A DNA stretch of 64,000 nt from Oceanirhabdus seepicola (GTDB taxonomy: Bacteria > Bacillota > Clostridia > Clostridiales > Clostridiaceae), in the NCBI RefSeq assembly GCF_023684385.1, contig NZ_JAGSOJ010000001.1, positions 827,136-891,135 of the forward strand, in the 5' to 3' direction. This document shows positions 38,869 through 46,861 of this stretch, piece by piece (the first letter of the stretch is position 1; the number at the start of each line of letters is the position of its first letter). The notes beneath the pieces were generated by a model. That model searched no databases, had not been told where the DNA came from, and saw only the letters and a list, made by a program, of their open reading frames with translations. The translations under genes and the position numbers were made by a program.

Positions 38869-39432
38869 ATGTTATTAGATTTAACGCTTCCTATTAATAT
38901 TAAAACAAAAGAGAAAGCAGAAAAAAATGAAAAGATAGTGGCGTATGGACACTTAGGAACTCATTTCGATATTATGGATAAGGAATTTCCACTAGAATAT
39001 GTAGAAAGAGATGCCATTGCTTTTAATGTATCAGCGATAACGGATCGTGAAATCGAAGCAGATGATATCAATATGGAGTTAGTTAATGAAGGTATGTTTG
39101 TTGGATTCTATTCTAATTTTATTGAAAAATATGATTATGGGACTAAAGAATACTTTGCTAAGCATCCTGAATTGTCAAAATCTTTGATTGCTAAATTGCT
39201 TGAAAAGAAGGTCTCAGTAATTGGAATTGATTTCGCGGGTGTAAGACGTGATGTTGAACATACTGAAACCGATCAATATTGTGCTAATCATGGTGTTTTT
39301 ATTGTTGAAAACCTATGTAATATGAAAAAACTTCTCGGAGTTGAAAAGTCAATTCAATTTAAGGCAAATACTTATCCACTCAATTATAAAGGTCTTACTG
39401 GAATTCCGTGTCGAGTTGTTGCGAAAGTATAA
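38869..39432 (+). CDS. Cyclase-family (kynurenine formamidase-like) hydrolase
   Basis: The product has 187 residues. HLGTHFD (28-34) is the metal-binding HxGTHxD motif of the cyclase family (arylformamidase, isatin hydrolase and relatives). GIDFAGVRRD and a C-terminal His/Glu region complete the fold. The ribosome site is GGAGGAG, five bases before ATG. A ~130-base leader precedes it. It is probably controlled by the divergent MarR regulator. The substrate is unknown; an amide or ester of an aromatic compound is plausible for the family. Confidence 0.8.
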   Translation: MLLDLTLPINIKTKEKAEKNEKIVAYGHLGTHFDIMDKEFPLEYVERDAIAFNVSAITDREIEADDINMELVNEGMFVGFYSNFIEKYDYGTKEYFAKHPELSKSLIAKLLEKKVSVIGIDFAGVRRDVEHTETDQYCANHGVFIVENLCNMKKLLGVEKSIQFKANTYPLNYKGLTGIPCRVVAKV

Positions 39433-39456
39433 AAGTATTTTAATTTAGATAATGAA

Positions 39457-39503
39457 TAAAGACACTACCCTCTTTTGTAATACAAATAGAGGTTAGTGTC
39501 TTA
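39457..39503 (+). terminator. Terminator after the cyclase-family gene
   Basis: AAAGACACTA-CCTCT pairs with AGAGG-TTAGTGTCTT around a short loop, about 25 bases beyond the stop. Confidence 0.7.
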
Positions 39504-39506
39504 TAA

Positions 39507-39638
39507 AAAATAAAATATTATAGAAAAAAAATTACTAAAGCTAGAAAAGAATACTTACGACACTTAGATTCTTTTGAAAAAGAAATATTAAAAGAAATGA
39601 TGAATACAGCAGACAAGACATTAAAACTACCGGTATAA
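39507..39638 (+). pseudogene. Short C-terminal gene relic
   Basis: A + frame without any start codon reads ARKEYLRHLDSFEKEIL and KTLKLPV before TAA. It looks like the helical tail of a regulator. It cannot be identified and has no promoter or ribosome site. Confidence 0.25.
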
Positions 39639-40010
39639 CTCTATTAACCACTCATTCTTTACTTAGTCGGTTGGTTGGTTTTAGTTATTGGTTCTTGTTA
39701 TATGGTTCTTCTTTATAGGACAGCTGTGTCATATGGTTTATGTCATCCCTGTCCGCTGGTTTTGGTCAGACGTCTCCGACATATCCTGGGGCTTGGTCAG
39801 ACGTGTTATGCTATTTGACCACGCATGTCCTAGTGTTTCTCCTTCTCAATCTCCTTAACTGCGGTCAGATATGTCCAAATCGTCCTTCTTGGTTAGTGTT
39901 TGACAATCTACCGTGTGTTAAGGGCTTAAGGTGTTTACCCAATCCATTTCTCATACTATTCTATGTCGGACTAAAAGCGCGTTTGTGACGGTTTCGCTTG
40001 CCCTCACTTA
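39639..40010. other. GC-shifted non-coding segment
   Basis: This ~370-base stretch is visibly richer in G and C than its surroundings and has short repeats of GGTCAGA(C/T) at about 30-100 base intervals. A + frame here (39740-39988) is hydrophobic and lacks a ribosome site. It may be foreign DNA or a non-coding RNA. I cannot assign it. Confidence 0.3.
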
Positions 40011-40013
40011 CTA

Positions 40014-40050
40014 TAGCAAGTAAATAATGCAAATACATTATTTACTTGCT
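40014..40050. repeat. Perfect inverted repeat
   Basis: AGCAAGTAAATAATG and its complement flank a six-base loop. It may be a terminator or an insertion-sequence scar. Confidence 0.5.
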
Positions 40051-40089
40051 ACATTTTTTGCACCTCTGATGTGCTTGTGGGGAGCTTAT

Positions 40090-40127
40090 CTAAAACTGCA
40101 TTACACGCTATAAAGCGTGAAATGTAG
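40090..40127 (-). terminator. Terminator after the TrpX-like transporter genes
   Basis: The hairpin pairs AAACTGCATT-CACGCT with AGCGTG-AATG-AGTTT around ATAA, just beyond the stop of the substrate-binding protein gene, with a short T-run on the - strand. Confidence 0.6.
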
Positions 40128-40137
40128 TTTATATTTA

Positions 40138-41130
40138 CTATTTAGCTTGTTTAGTTTTTATATATGAAATATTATCATTCTGTGGTTTTTCTATAGAAAG
40201 AGCTTCTAAAGTATCTTCATTAAGAATAATATCTAATTCATTTGATATTTCTATTGGCATTTTTGAAATATCTTCCCCTTGCAATACTTTAACAGCCATT
40301 TCTCCTGTTTTATATCCTAATCTATAATAATTAATTCCCTGAGTAGCTAGTGCTCCTAATTCTACAGAACCACTTTCTGATGCGATTACTGGAATTTTAT
40401 TTCCTATTGTTTTCTCTACAATAATTGGCATAGAAGATACAACTAGTTGATCTGTAGGCACATATAATACATCTATTTTATTTACTAAGCTCGTAACTGC
40501 ATTATTAACTTCATTAGTGCTGCTAACCCCTACTTCAACAACTGAATAACCATATTTTTTACATTGATCTTTTAATTCATCTACTTGAACCTGAGAATTT
40601 ACTTCACTTGTGTTATACAATACCCCTATATTTTTAGCCTCTGGTACAAGAAGTTTAATTAAGTCCAATTGTTTATTAACCGGTATATAATCAGAAGTTC
40701 CTGATACATTTGTATTTGGTTTTTCTAAAGCTTCTGCCAATCCAGCGGAAACAGGATCTGTTATTGCACTAATCAATATTGGTATTTCCTTAGTTGCATT
40801 GTAAGCTCCTTGAGCTGAAGGAGTAGAAATTGCAAAAATTAAATCCTTTTTCTGAGATACGAAATTTTTAGCAATCATTTGTGCTGTAGGTAAATCTCCC
40901 TGAGCATTTTGGAAATCTATTTCTATCTTTTCCCCATCTTTATATCCATTATCCTCAAGAGCTTTAATAAATCCATCTCTATTTTCATCTAATGCACTGT
41001 ATTCTACAATTTGTGTTACACCAATTTTAATTTTCTTCTCCCCTTCATCCTTCTTAGCACATCCTGATAAAAGAACTGCTCCTAAAAGAATCCCCGCTGT
41101 AATGTTTTTTAATAATTTTGTTCTATTCAT
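40138..41130 (-). CDS. TrpX-family ABC transporter substrate-binding lipoprotein
   Basis: The protein has 330 residues. A signal sequence ends in the lipobox LLSGC (Cys24), so it is anchored to the outer face of the membrane. The mature part is of the ABC_sub_bind (TrpX) type, with the two-lobe fold indicated by GVTQIVEYSALDENRDG and LISAITDPVSAGL. The family binds tryptophan and other aromatic amino acids. It is the last gene of a permease-ATPase-binding protein operon; GGGAGG precedes ATG. The upstream leader peptide has a run of Phe codons, which hints at phenylalanine or an aromatic acid as the substrate. Confidence 0.88.
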   Translation of the reverse strand: MNRTKLLKNITAGILLGAVLLSGCAKKDEGEKKIKIGVTQIVEYSALDENRDGFIKALEDNGYKDGEKIEIDFQNAQGDLPTAQMIAKNFVSQKKDLIFAISTPSAQGAYNATKEIPILISAITDPVSAGLAEALEKPNTNVSGTSDYIPVNKQLDLIKLLVPEAKNIGVLYNTSEVNSQVQVDELKDQCKKYGYSVVEVGVSSTNEVNNAVTSLVNKIDVLYVPTDQLVVSSMPIIVEKTIGNKIPVIASESGSVELGALATQGINYYRLGYKTGEMAVKVLQGEDISKMPIEISNELDIILNEDTLEALSIEKPQNDNISYIKTKQAK

Positions 41131-41192
41131 AATTATTCCTCCCTGTTAATTCTTGATTTTAAATTTTCTTTTTAAAGTTTTACCATTAATAA

Positions 41193-41948
41193 CTAAACAG
41201 CATATTCAAATTTTTCTAATATATTTTCAATGGTCAACTGCTTTTTTTCTTCTTCATTTAAGTCCAATATGATTCTTCCTTTATGGAGCATTATCAATCG
41301 ACTTCCATATTTGAGTGCATGACTTAAATTATGAGTAACCATTAATGTTGTAATATTTTTTTCCTTTACAATTTTTTCTGTCAAATCCATAATTTCGTCA
41401 GATGTTTTTGGGTCTAAGGCTGCTGTATGCTCGTCCAAGAGCAGCACTTTAGGATTAGCGACAGATGCCATAATAAGCGAAAGCGCTTGTCTTTGTCCCC
41501 CAGATAGATATTTTACTTTAACATCTAAAAATTTTTTTAAATCCAAAGATATATCCTTTAACAAGTCTTCTAATGATTCTTTTTTATGACGAAGACATTT
41601 TTTAAAATTTATTAACTTTCCTTTATTCAATGCTAGAGATAAATTCTCTCTAACCGTCATAGATGGACAAGTTCCTAAAGATGGATTCTGAAAGACTCTA
41701 CTTATTATTGACGTTCTTTTATGTTCTGGTAAAGAGGTTAAATTTATATCTTCTAAATTAATTTCACCAGAGCTTTCTTTTAAAAGTCCTGAAATAATAT
41801 TTAACAAAGTGGATTTTCCTGTACCATTACTCCCAATAATACAGATAAACTGACCTTTCTGTACTTCTAAACAAAGATTATTAAATAATATATTGTCCTC
41901 CCCATAGTGATTTGGAAAACTTTTAGATAATTCTTTAATTTTCAGCAT
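41193..41948 (-). CDS. ABC transporter ATP-binding protein
   Basis: The product has 251 residues with GSNGTGKST (Walker A, ~38-46), LSGGQRQALSL (signature), VLLLDEHTAALD (Walker B; Glu then His in place of the usual Pro) and a switch His in VTHNLSHAL. It overlaps the permease gene by 14 bases and would power the TrpX-type importer. AAGGAG precedes the ATG. Confidence 0.92.
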   Translation of the reverse strand: MLKIKELSKSFPNHYGEDNILFNNLCLEVQKGQFICIIGSNGTGKSTLLNIISGLLKESSGEINLEDINLTSLPEHKRTSIISRVFQNPSLGTCPSMTVRENLSLALNKGKLINFKKCLRHKKESLEDLLKDISLDLKKFLDVKVKYLSGGQRQALSLIMASVANPKVLLLDEHTAALDPKTSDEIMDLTEKIVKEKNITTLMVTHNLSHALKYGSRLIMLHKGRIILDLNEEEKKQLTIENILEKFEYAV

Positions 41949-42813
41949 ATGCCCTTCTCCTTCCTATACATATTTTTTCTTTTATTGATATATTTACATT
42001 GCCTAAAGTTAAAAATACTATGATGACAAAAGAAGTAATTAATTTTAAATCAGTTGCACTTAAACCTGCATTGATGGCTAAAAATACAACACATTGATAA
42101 ATTATAGTTCCCGCAAGAATTATGCTCGTCTCTTTCAAAATACATAATTTTCTTAACATTGATTTTCCAATAATAATAGAAGCAATACCCAGGACTAAAG
42201 TTCCAGTACCCATAGATACATCTGAAAAGCCTTGATATTGAGCCATAATACCTCCTGATAAGCTAACTAATCCATTGGCTATCATAAGACCTATAATCTT
42301 TATCTTACCTATTTCTATACCAAGAGATTGAACCATTTGAGAATTATCTCCTACAGCTTTGATAGTATATCCTAACCCTGTTTGTAAAAATACATCCAGT
42401 AAAACCTTTAATGTTATTGCAATTACTAAACAGAATATCAGCGGTGAAAAACCTATTTTAAATAAATGATTTTCATTAAATAGCGGAATATTTGCTCTTC
42501 CCATGATTCTTAAATTTACAGAATATAAAATTCCCATTACTAAAATCCCTGAAAGTAAATTTGATATTTTTAATTTAACATGCAATATTCCAGTTAATAA
42601 TCCAGCTAATAATCCTCCTATTACAGCAAATATACATCCCAGAACAGGTGAAAATCCACTCTTTAAAGTTACTGCAATAATTGCTCCTCCAAGTGCAAAA
42701 CTCCCGTCTGCAGATAAATCAGGAAAATCTAAAATTGAATAGCTTATATACACCCCCAATACCATAATTCCTAAAATTAAACTTTGTGTTACAACACCAG
42801 TTAGTGCCTCCAT
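41935..42813 (-). CDS. ABC transporter permease (TrpY-like)
   Basis: The product has 292 residues with about eight or nine hydrophobic segments and GGAIIAVTLKSG and GLSATDLKLIT-type loops, as in the branched-chain amino-acid/TrpX permease family (BPD_transp_2). It is the first gene of the operon. AAAGGAGAG lies seven bases before ATG. The gene lies immediately downstream of a hairpin with a long T-run at 42829-42871, so its expression depends on transcription passing that terminator. Confidence 0.9.
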   Translation of the reverse strand: MEALTGVVTQSLILGIMVLGVYISYSILDFPDLSADGSFALGGAIIAVTLKSGFSPVLGCIFAVIGGLLAGLLTGILHVKLKISNLLSGILVMGILYSVNLRIMGRANIPLFNENHLFKIGFSPLIFCLVIAITLKVLLDVFLQTGLGYTIKAVGDNSQMVQSLGIEIGKIKIIGLMIANGLVSLSGGIMAQYQGFSDVSMGTGTLVLGIASIIIGKSMLRKLCILKETSIILAGTIIYQCVVFLAINAGLSATDLKLITSFVIIVFLTLGNVNISIKEKICIGRRRAYAEN

Positions 42814-42828
42814 ACTAATTCTCTCCTT

Positions 42829-42871
42829 TCAAAATAAAAAAAATAAAAGCCCCATGGATTCCCATGCGGCT
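42829..42871 (-). terminator. Attenuator terminator upstream of the permease gene
   Basis: AGCC-CCATGG (42848-42857) pairs with CCATG-CGGCT (42862-42871) and is followed on the - strand by TTTATTTTTTTTATTTT. It lies between the leader and the permease start, so it must be bypassed for expression. Confidence 0.8.
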
Positions 42872-42910
42872 GAATATACACATCAATATACATAGATAAA
42901 AATGAGCATA

Positions 42911-42937
42911 AAAATACCGCATAGATAATCTATGCGG
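42911..42937 (-). terminator. First leader hairpin with T-run
   Basis: CCGCATAGA (42917-42925) pairs with TCTATGCGG (42929-42937), followed on the - strand by ATTTTTA. Its ATGCGG arm can instead pair with CCGCAT of the next hairpin (42862-42871 region), so the two hairpins compete. Confidence 0.65.
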
Positions 42938-42985
42938 CTTATAGTTATATATCATAAAGAATGAATAACTCATATTAATAGCCAA

Positions 42986-43075
42986 CATAGATACAAACCC
43001 TAAAACTTAAAGATTGCTCTTGGGGTTTGTATCTACGTTTAAATATCTTCCAAATTAAACAAACATACAAACCCT
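42986..43075 (-). promoter_or_regulatory. Three-segment switch in the transporter leader
   Basis: Read on the - strand, segment 1 (43064-43075) and segment 3 (42986-43001) both contain AGGGTTTGTAT, while segment 2 (43022-43037) contains ATACAAACCC. Segment 2 can pair with 1 or with 3, but not both. Segment 1 overlaps the leader peptide stop codon, so ribosome position can choose the fold. Confidence 0.65.
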
Positions 43076-43130
43076 ATATAAATTGACTATTAAAAAAGAA
43101 TTGTAATTGTCCGTTTAATAAAATATTCAT
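43074..43130 (-). CDS. Leader peptide of the aromatic amino-acid transporter operon
   Basis: This 18-codon frame encodes MNILLNGQLQFFFNSQFI. It has AAGGAG nine bases upstream of ATG and begins ~25 bases after the expected transcription start. Four of 18 codons are Phe, three of them adjacent. This resembles pheA-type leader peptides in which stalling at Phe codons controls attenuation. The stop codon lies in segment 1 of the downstream RNA switch. No T-box consensus is seen in this leader. Translation of the peptide is inferred. Confidence 0.6.
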   Translation of the reverse strand: MNILLNGQLQFFFNSQFI

Positions 43131-43160
43131 TCCTCTTCTCTCCTTAAATCGTTTTTTTTA

Positions 43161-43189
43161 ATTCTAACTAACATTTGGTTATTTGTCAA
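43161..43189 (-). promoter_or_regulatory. Promoter of the transporter operon
   Basis: TTGACA (43184-43189) and TAGAAT (43161-43166), 17 bases apart on the - strand, form a near-consensus sigma-A promoter for the leader and the three ABC transporter genes. Confidence 0.8.
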
Positions 43190-43247
43190 GAAAATTTTAT
43201 ACTTTTTTAAACATTTAAGAATAATTCTCTGCATATACACTCACACC

Positions 43248-44344
43248 TTATTCATTTTTACTTAAATTACTTACTAATTGTTTATTCTTAATTTCTGCGA
43301 CAATTAATATAATGATAGGCAAAATCACAAAAAATAGAAAAGAATAATAGGGATATATTTCTGCACCAAATTCTTTAGCAACAATTATACTATCAAAAGT
43401 CAAATAGGATGTAGCTATTACTAATATGGCAACGAGTGTTACTATACACTTATAGTCTTTACATCTGAATACTTTAGCAATACCTTTACATGTCGCTGAT
43501 AATGTTATACTAATTTTTATAAAGCCGCCTAGTATTAATACACTACCTATAATTATTTCTGATCTTTTAAAAATATCTATATATTTAGCAGTCTCATAAG
43601 ATGTATAGTATATTCCTGAAACTGTATGTTCTCCTAAAACTAAAAAATTAGTTACTGAAACTGCAAATACTACAATTCCCGATAGCAATAAACCTAAGAT
43701 ATAAACTTTATAAGGAGATCTTTTTGTTTTAAAAGAAGAAAAAAACATAGTAAATGCTAATGTTTCTCCAAATGGGAATGACAATGTTGCAAAACTACCT
43801 ATTAAAATTGCTTTTTTATTATCAAAAAATAAAAAAGGGAGAATATTATCAAAATTCATTTTAGGAATTGCTAATATTATCATAATTATTATGAAGAAAG
43901 TAAATATAGGTAAAAAAACTCTGTCCAACGAACTATTACATCAAAGCCTGCTAATACTACCCCAGCACATAATGTCATATATACTATTATTGGTATAAGC
44001 ATTGGAGTATTATTCAAAGTGACTGTGATTGTGAAGCAACTTAGATTTTTCACAATATTACTAGTTACATCATACATATACCAAATAAATAATAGCATAA
44101 TTCCTTTCCCAATAAATTTACCTAAGCAAAATTCAATAATATCAAACAAATCTTTATTTGGAAATAAATAATGAAGTCTAGCATATATAAGCATCACAGG
44201 AACCCCCATAGATATAGATAAAATAATGACTATCCATAAATTTTGTTCAGCTTGTAATCCCAGCGTTTCCATTGAGGTCTCCCCTATTATAAAAGCCATA
44301 ATAAGTATAACTCCTTGTTTATCAGAAATAACTTCTCCATTCAT
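43248..44344 (-). pseudogene. gerAB: Spore germination permease GerAB, frameshifted
   Basis: Two adjacent frames together give a ~365-residue endospore germination permease of the amino-acid/polyamine transporter superfamily with about ten membrane segments. The first part (from 44344, preceded by TTGGAGGAG) ends in VIVRWTEFF; the second resumes in the next frame with FLPIFTFF, as expected for GerAB (TAEIFLPI-like). The break falls in a run of seven A on the + strand (43912-43918); eight would restore one frame. GerAB forms the germinant receptor with GerAA and GerAC, neither of which is in the window. It is either a pseudogene, phase-variable or a sequencing error. Confidence 0.85.
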
Positions 44345-45068
44345 ATTTGCTCCTCCAAGTAAAAGATCGCCATTATCATACTTATTTAATCAAGTGTTAA
44401 ATTTATCTTAACCAAGTTAACTCAAATTAATGAATATCGCTTAATATTCCCCCTCTACATTGCACAATATATTACAATTGCTAATTTGAGGTAGTATTAA
44501 TATTTTTATTTTATACTTATAATTCCTTTAGTTCTAATCATAATTTTTCAAAATTAATAATTATTTAAAACATAACTTATTTTTTTAAGAAGGATTGTAA
44601 GGTATTTTTATTTGATTTACGTTTAACAAGTATCAAAACGAAAAAAATTAGTGAATTTATACAAAAAAGGAACGTCATTTCCAGCGCCCTTCTTTTTAAC
44701 TTATAAACATCTCCAAATATTTTATAATTAAACACATACATAGCCTTAAATTTTTTTTAATAAAATTCTCTATTTTCTATGCACTATCTTATTTTCTATA
44801 AATATTTTCAAGACCTTGCCATTCGGCTGAAAATTTTCCTTAGCTTTTTACTTTTCCGGTACATCACTTTAAACGTTTAGTAACTGCTTACCAAATGTCC
44901 TTTTTTCATATGACCGTATGCATACAGTTGGTGAAAAAAGAAACCACAGGGATTATTGACTCGCTTGTGGAAACTTATCAAATTATTCGAGAAAATTATC
45001 TACTCTAATCTTCTCGAAGTTCCTATTCCAATATCTATTTCAAATTTCTCTTTTGGTATTTTAATGTA
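44345..45068. other. Gene-free region
   Basis: No gene is convincing. A + frame ending near 45007 reads TGIIDSLVETYQIIREN before a stop and may be a relic. A weak hairpin with an A/T-rich flank lies near 44665-44700. Confidence 0.4.
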
Positions 45069-45389
45069 TTATGTTGTATACAGAATATAACGATCTGACA
45101 CACCAGATGGTTCCATTATCACCCAATCGATATCCTCACTAATCATAAGAGTCGCTATCTTATCTGTTTGAATATCAATCGCGATATTCATTTCTTCGCC
45201 TGTAGAGACATTTCTTATATACAGTCTTGCACGACTATTGATTTGATATACATTAATCAAATCAATTCGATACTCATATTTCTCATCTGAAGTAATTTTT
45301 AATGGATCGCTTGTAATTTTTTCAGTTAACCACCCTTGTGTATTAACACTTTGAATTAAGAAAACAGAAAAAATTAAAAACAAAATCAC
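45069..45389 (-). CDS. Hypothetical membrane-anchored protein, probably truncated
   Basis: The product has 106 residues. A hydrophobic N-terminal segment (MILFLIFSVFLIQ) is followed by a ~85-residue extracytoplasmic beta-rich part. The hydrophobic frame continues upstream of the GTG at 45389 for another ~13 codons without a start codon, and no ribosome site is visible. The gene may therefore be the remains of a longer membrane protein. Function is unknown. Confidence 0.4.
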   Translation of the reverse strand: MILFLIFSVFLIQSVNTQGWLTEKITSDPLKITSDEKYEYRIDLINVYQINSRARLYIRNVSTGEEMNIAIDIQTDKIATLMISEDIDWVIMEPSGVSDRYILYTT

Positions 45390-45444
45390 ACCAGAAAAGA
45401 AACCTACATAGAAGATTCCCTTTAAATTATCATATTACCAACAC

Positions 45445-45605
45445 TATTTTTAAACACATCCTATGAAATTAATTGCTAATATTAATTTTTCAGCATAAAA
45501 AAATTGGACTAAATCAGCAAAACCCTCATGTTTAAAAGATTTTCTAATTTAGTCCTAATATAACAGCACCATCTATAATTAAATAATCAAATTCATCACA
45601 TTTGA
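45445..45605 (-). repeat. Terminator-like repeat, copy 1, with helicase tail
   Basis: The core is an inverted repeat of GGACTAAAT (45517-45555) around AAAACC...GGTTTT, with a T-run on the - strand. On the upstream side the - strand encodes FDYLIIDGAVILGLN and a stop, which matches the end of the fragment at 57613. The same unit occurs at 57513-57650 and 62108-62203. Confidence 0.7.
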
Positions 45606-45727
45606 ATACAAGTATCACTCATAATAACTATTTAAGCACCTTCACAAGTTCAGGTACAAATAAATTAACTTAATATAAATAGGATATATTAAGAATATAT
45701 GACTTAAGAAAAGAGAGGACATATAAG

Positions 45728-46558
45728 ATGAAATTTTCTAAAGTATTATTAATGCTAGGTGTATTAATTATTATGATTTTTAATGTCAATACAAAGTGTA
45801 TTAAATGTGAAGAAGTACAGCCAGAGTTAAGTGAATATAAATCAAATATAAAAAAGAAGGCTTTTTTGACTTTTGATGATGGTCCATCACCTGAGGTTAC
45901 TTTAGATATTATTAAGGTGTTGAAGAAAAATCAGGTAAAAGGAAGTTTTTTTATAATTGGTAGTAGAGCAGAAGAATATCCCCATATAATTGAAGAGTTG
46001 GTTAACAATGAAATGAGCGTATGTATACATAGTTACAGTCATAAATATGAAGATATTTATAAATCCGTAAATGATTATATTGAGGATTTAAAAAAATGCG
46101 AAGAGGTTATTAAAAAGCATGTTAAAGGAGATGTAAGCAGATATGTAAGGATGCCTGGTGGTTCTTTTGGAAGTATAAAATCTAAAGCTATGTTAAAAGA
46201 AATAAAAGAAGCTATTGTAGATAATGATTTCAAATATATTGATTGGAATGTACCATCTGATGACACACAAGAAAGGTATGTATCGCAAGATTTAATTTTT
46301 AGAAATATAAAAAAGAATGTTAAAGGAAAGAATACAGCCATAATTTTAATGCACGATTCTAAATATAAGAAAACAAGCGCAAAGGTTTTGCAGAGAGTCA
46401 TTGATTATTTAAGAGAAGAAGGATACGAGTTTTATTGCATGGATGATATTACAGAGGAAGATGAAATGTTATTGATAAAAAGTAGAATTATAAACAATGG
46501 GGTGGGGGTAACAAGTGAGTTTACTCATATTAAGGATTATGAACCCAAGGTAGAATAA
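45728..46558 (+). CDS. Polysaccharide deacetylase (peptidoglycan/chitooligosaccharide type)
   Basis: The protein has 276 residues with an N-terminal signal or anchor segment, so it acts outside the membrane. The NodB domain has TFDDGPS (D50 and D51), HSYSH (H101 and H105), RMPGGS (R141), DWNVPSDD and ILMHDS, i.e. all five catalytic and metal-binding motifs. It would remove acetyl groups from N-acetylglucosamine or N-acetylmuramic acid in the cell wall, which confers lysozyme resistance or marks spore cortex. AGAGAGG precedes ATG. It is monocistronic. Confidence 0.92.
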   Translation: MKFSKVLLMLGVLIIMIFNVNTKCIKCEEVQPELSEYKSNIKKKAFLTFDDGPSPEVTLDIIKVLKKNQVKGSFFIIGSRAEEYPHIIEELVNNEMSVCIHSYSHKYEDIYKSVNDYIEDLKKCEEVIKKHVKGDVSRYVRMPGGSFGSIKSKAMLKEIKEAIVDNDFKYIDWNVPSDDTQERYVSQDLIFRNIKKNVKGKNTAIILMHDSKYKKTSAKVLQRVIDYLREEGYEFYCMDDITEEDEMLLIKSRIINNGVGVTSEFTHIKDYEPKVE

Positions 46559-46764
46559 ATTTCCATCCAGAGTTCTTTGGGTAGAATGTTGATTAAATTG
46601 CCACGCATACTCGTGAATTCATTCATGAGTTAGTGGCAAGAATATATACATATATCAAAGATACATCATAGACGTGTTTATATTTAAAGTATAACAAGGT
46701 TGCGTTAGCTTGTTTTTACATAAATATAAAAATATTCACATCAGGGGTGTTTCAAGAAATTATA
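46559..46764. other. Gene-free stretch with an inverted repeat
   Basis: An inverted repeat, TTGCCAC...GTGAATTCATTCA...GTGGCAA (about 46599-46641), lies downstream of the deacetylase gene and may be its terminator, although no T-run follows. Confidence 0.4.
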
Positions 46765-46817
46765 CTAATTTTTCAGCATAAAAAAGCCCTCACAATGTGA
46801 GAGCTTGGCTTTGTATT
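46765..46817 (-). terminator. Terminator after adenine deaminase
   Basis: AGCTCTCAC pairs with GTGAGGGCT, followed on the - strand by TTTTTT. The sequence beyond it (46765-46781) matches the AATTTTTCAGCATAAAA end of the repeat family seen at 45480, 57541 and 62108. Confidence 0.8.
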
Positions 46818-46861
46818 CCAAATAAATTTCTAATATACTAAAATTTTATTAATTTCTATAA

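Noticed and set aside
39740..39988. An 82-codon hydrophobic + frame in the GC-shifted block
   Set aside because: No ribosome site and no protein-like pattern; more probably non-coding.
42829..43130. T-box leader for the TrpX-type operon
   Set aside because: The conserved T-box sequence and a specifier loop were not seen; a leader peptide with competing hairpins explains the region better.
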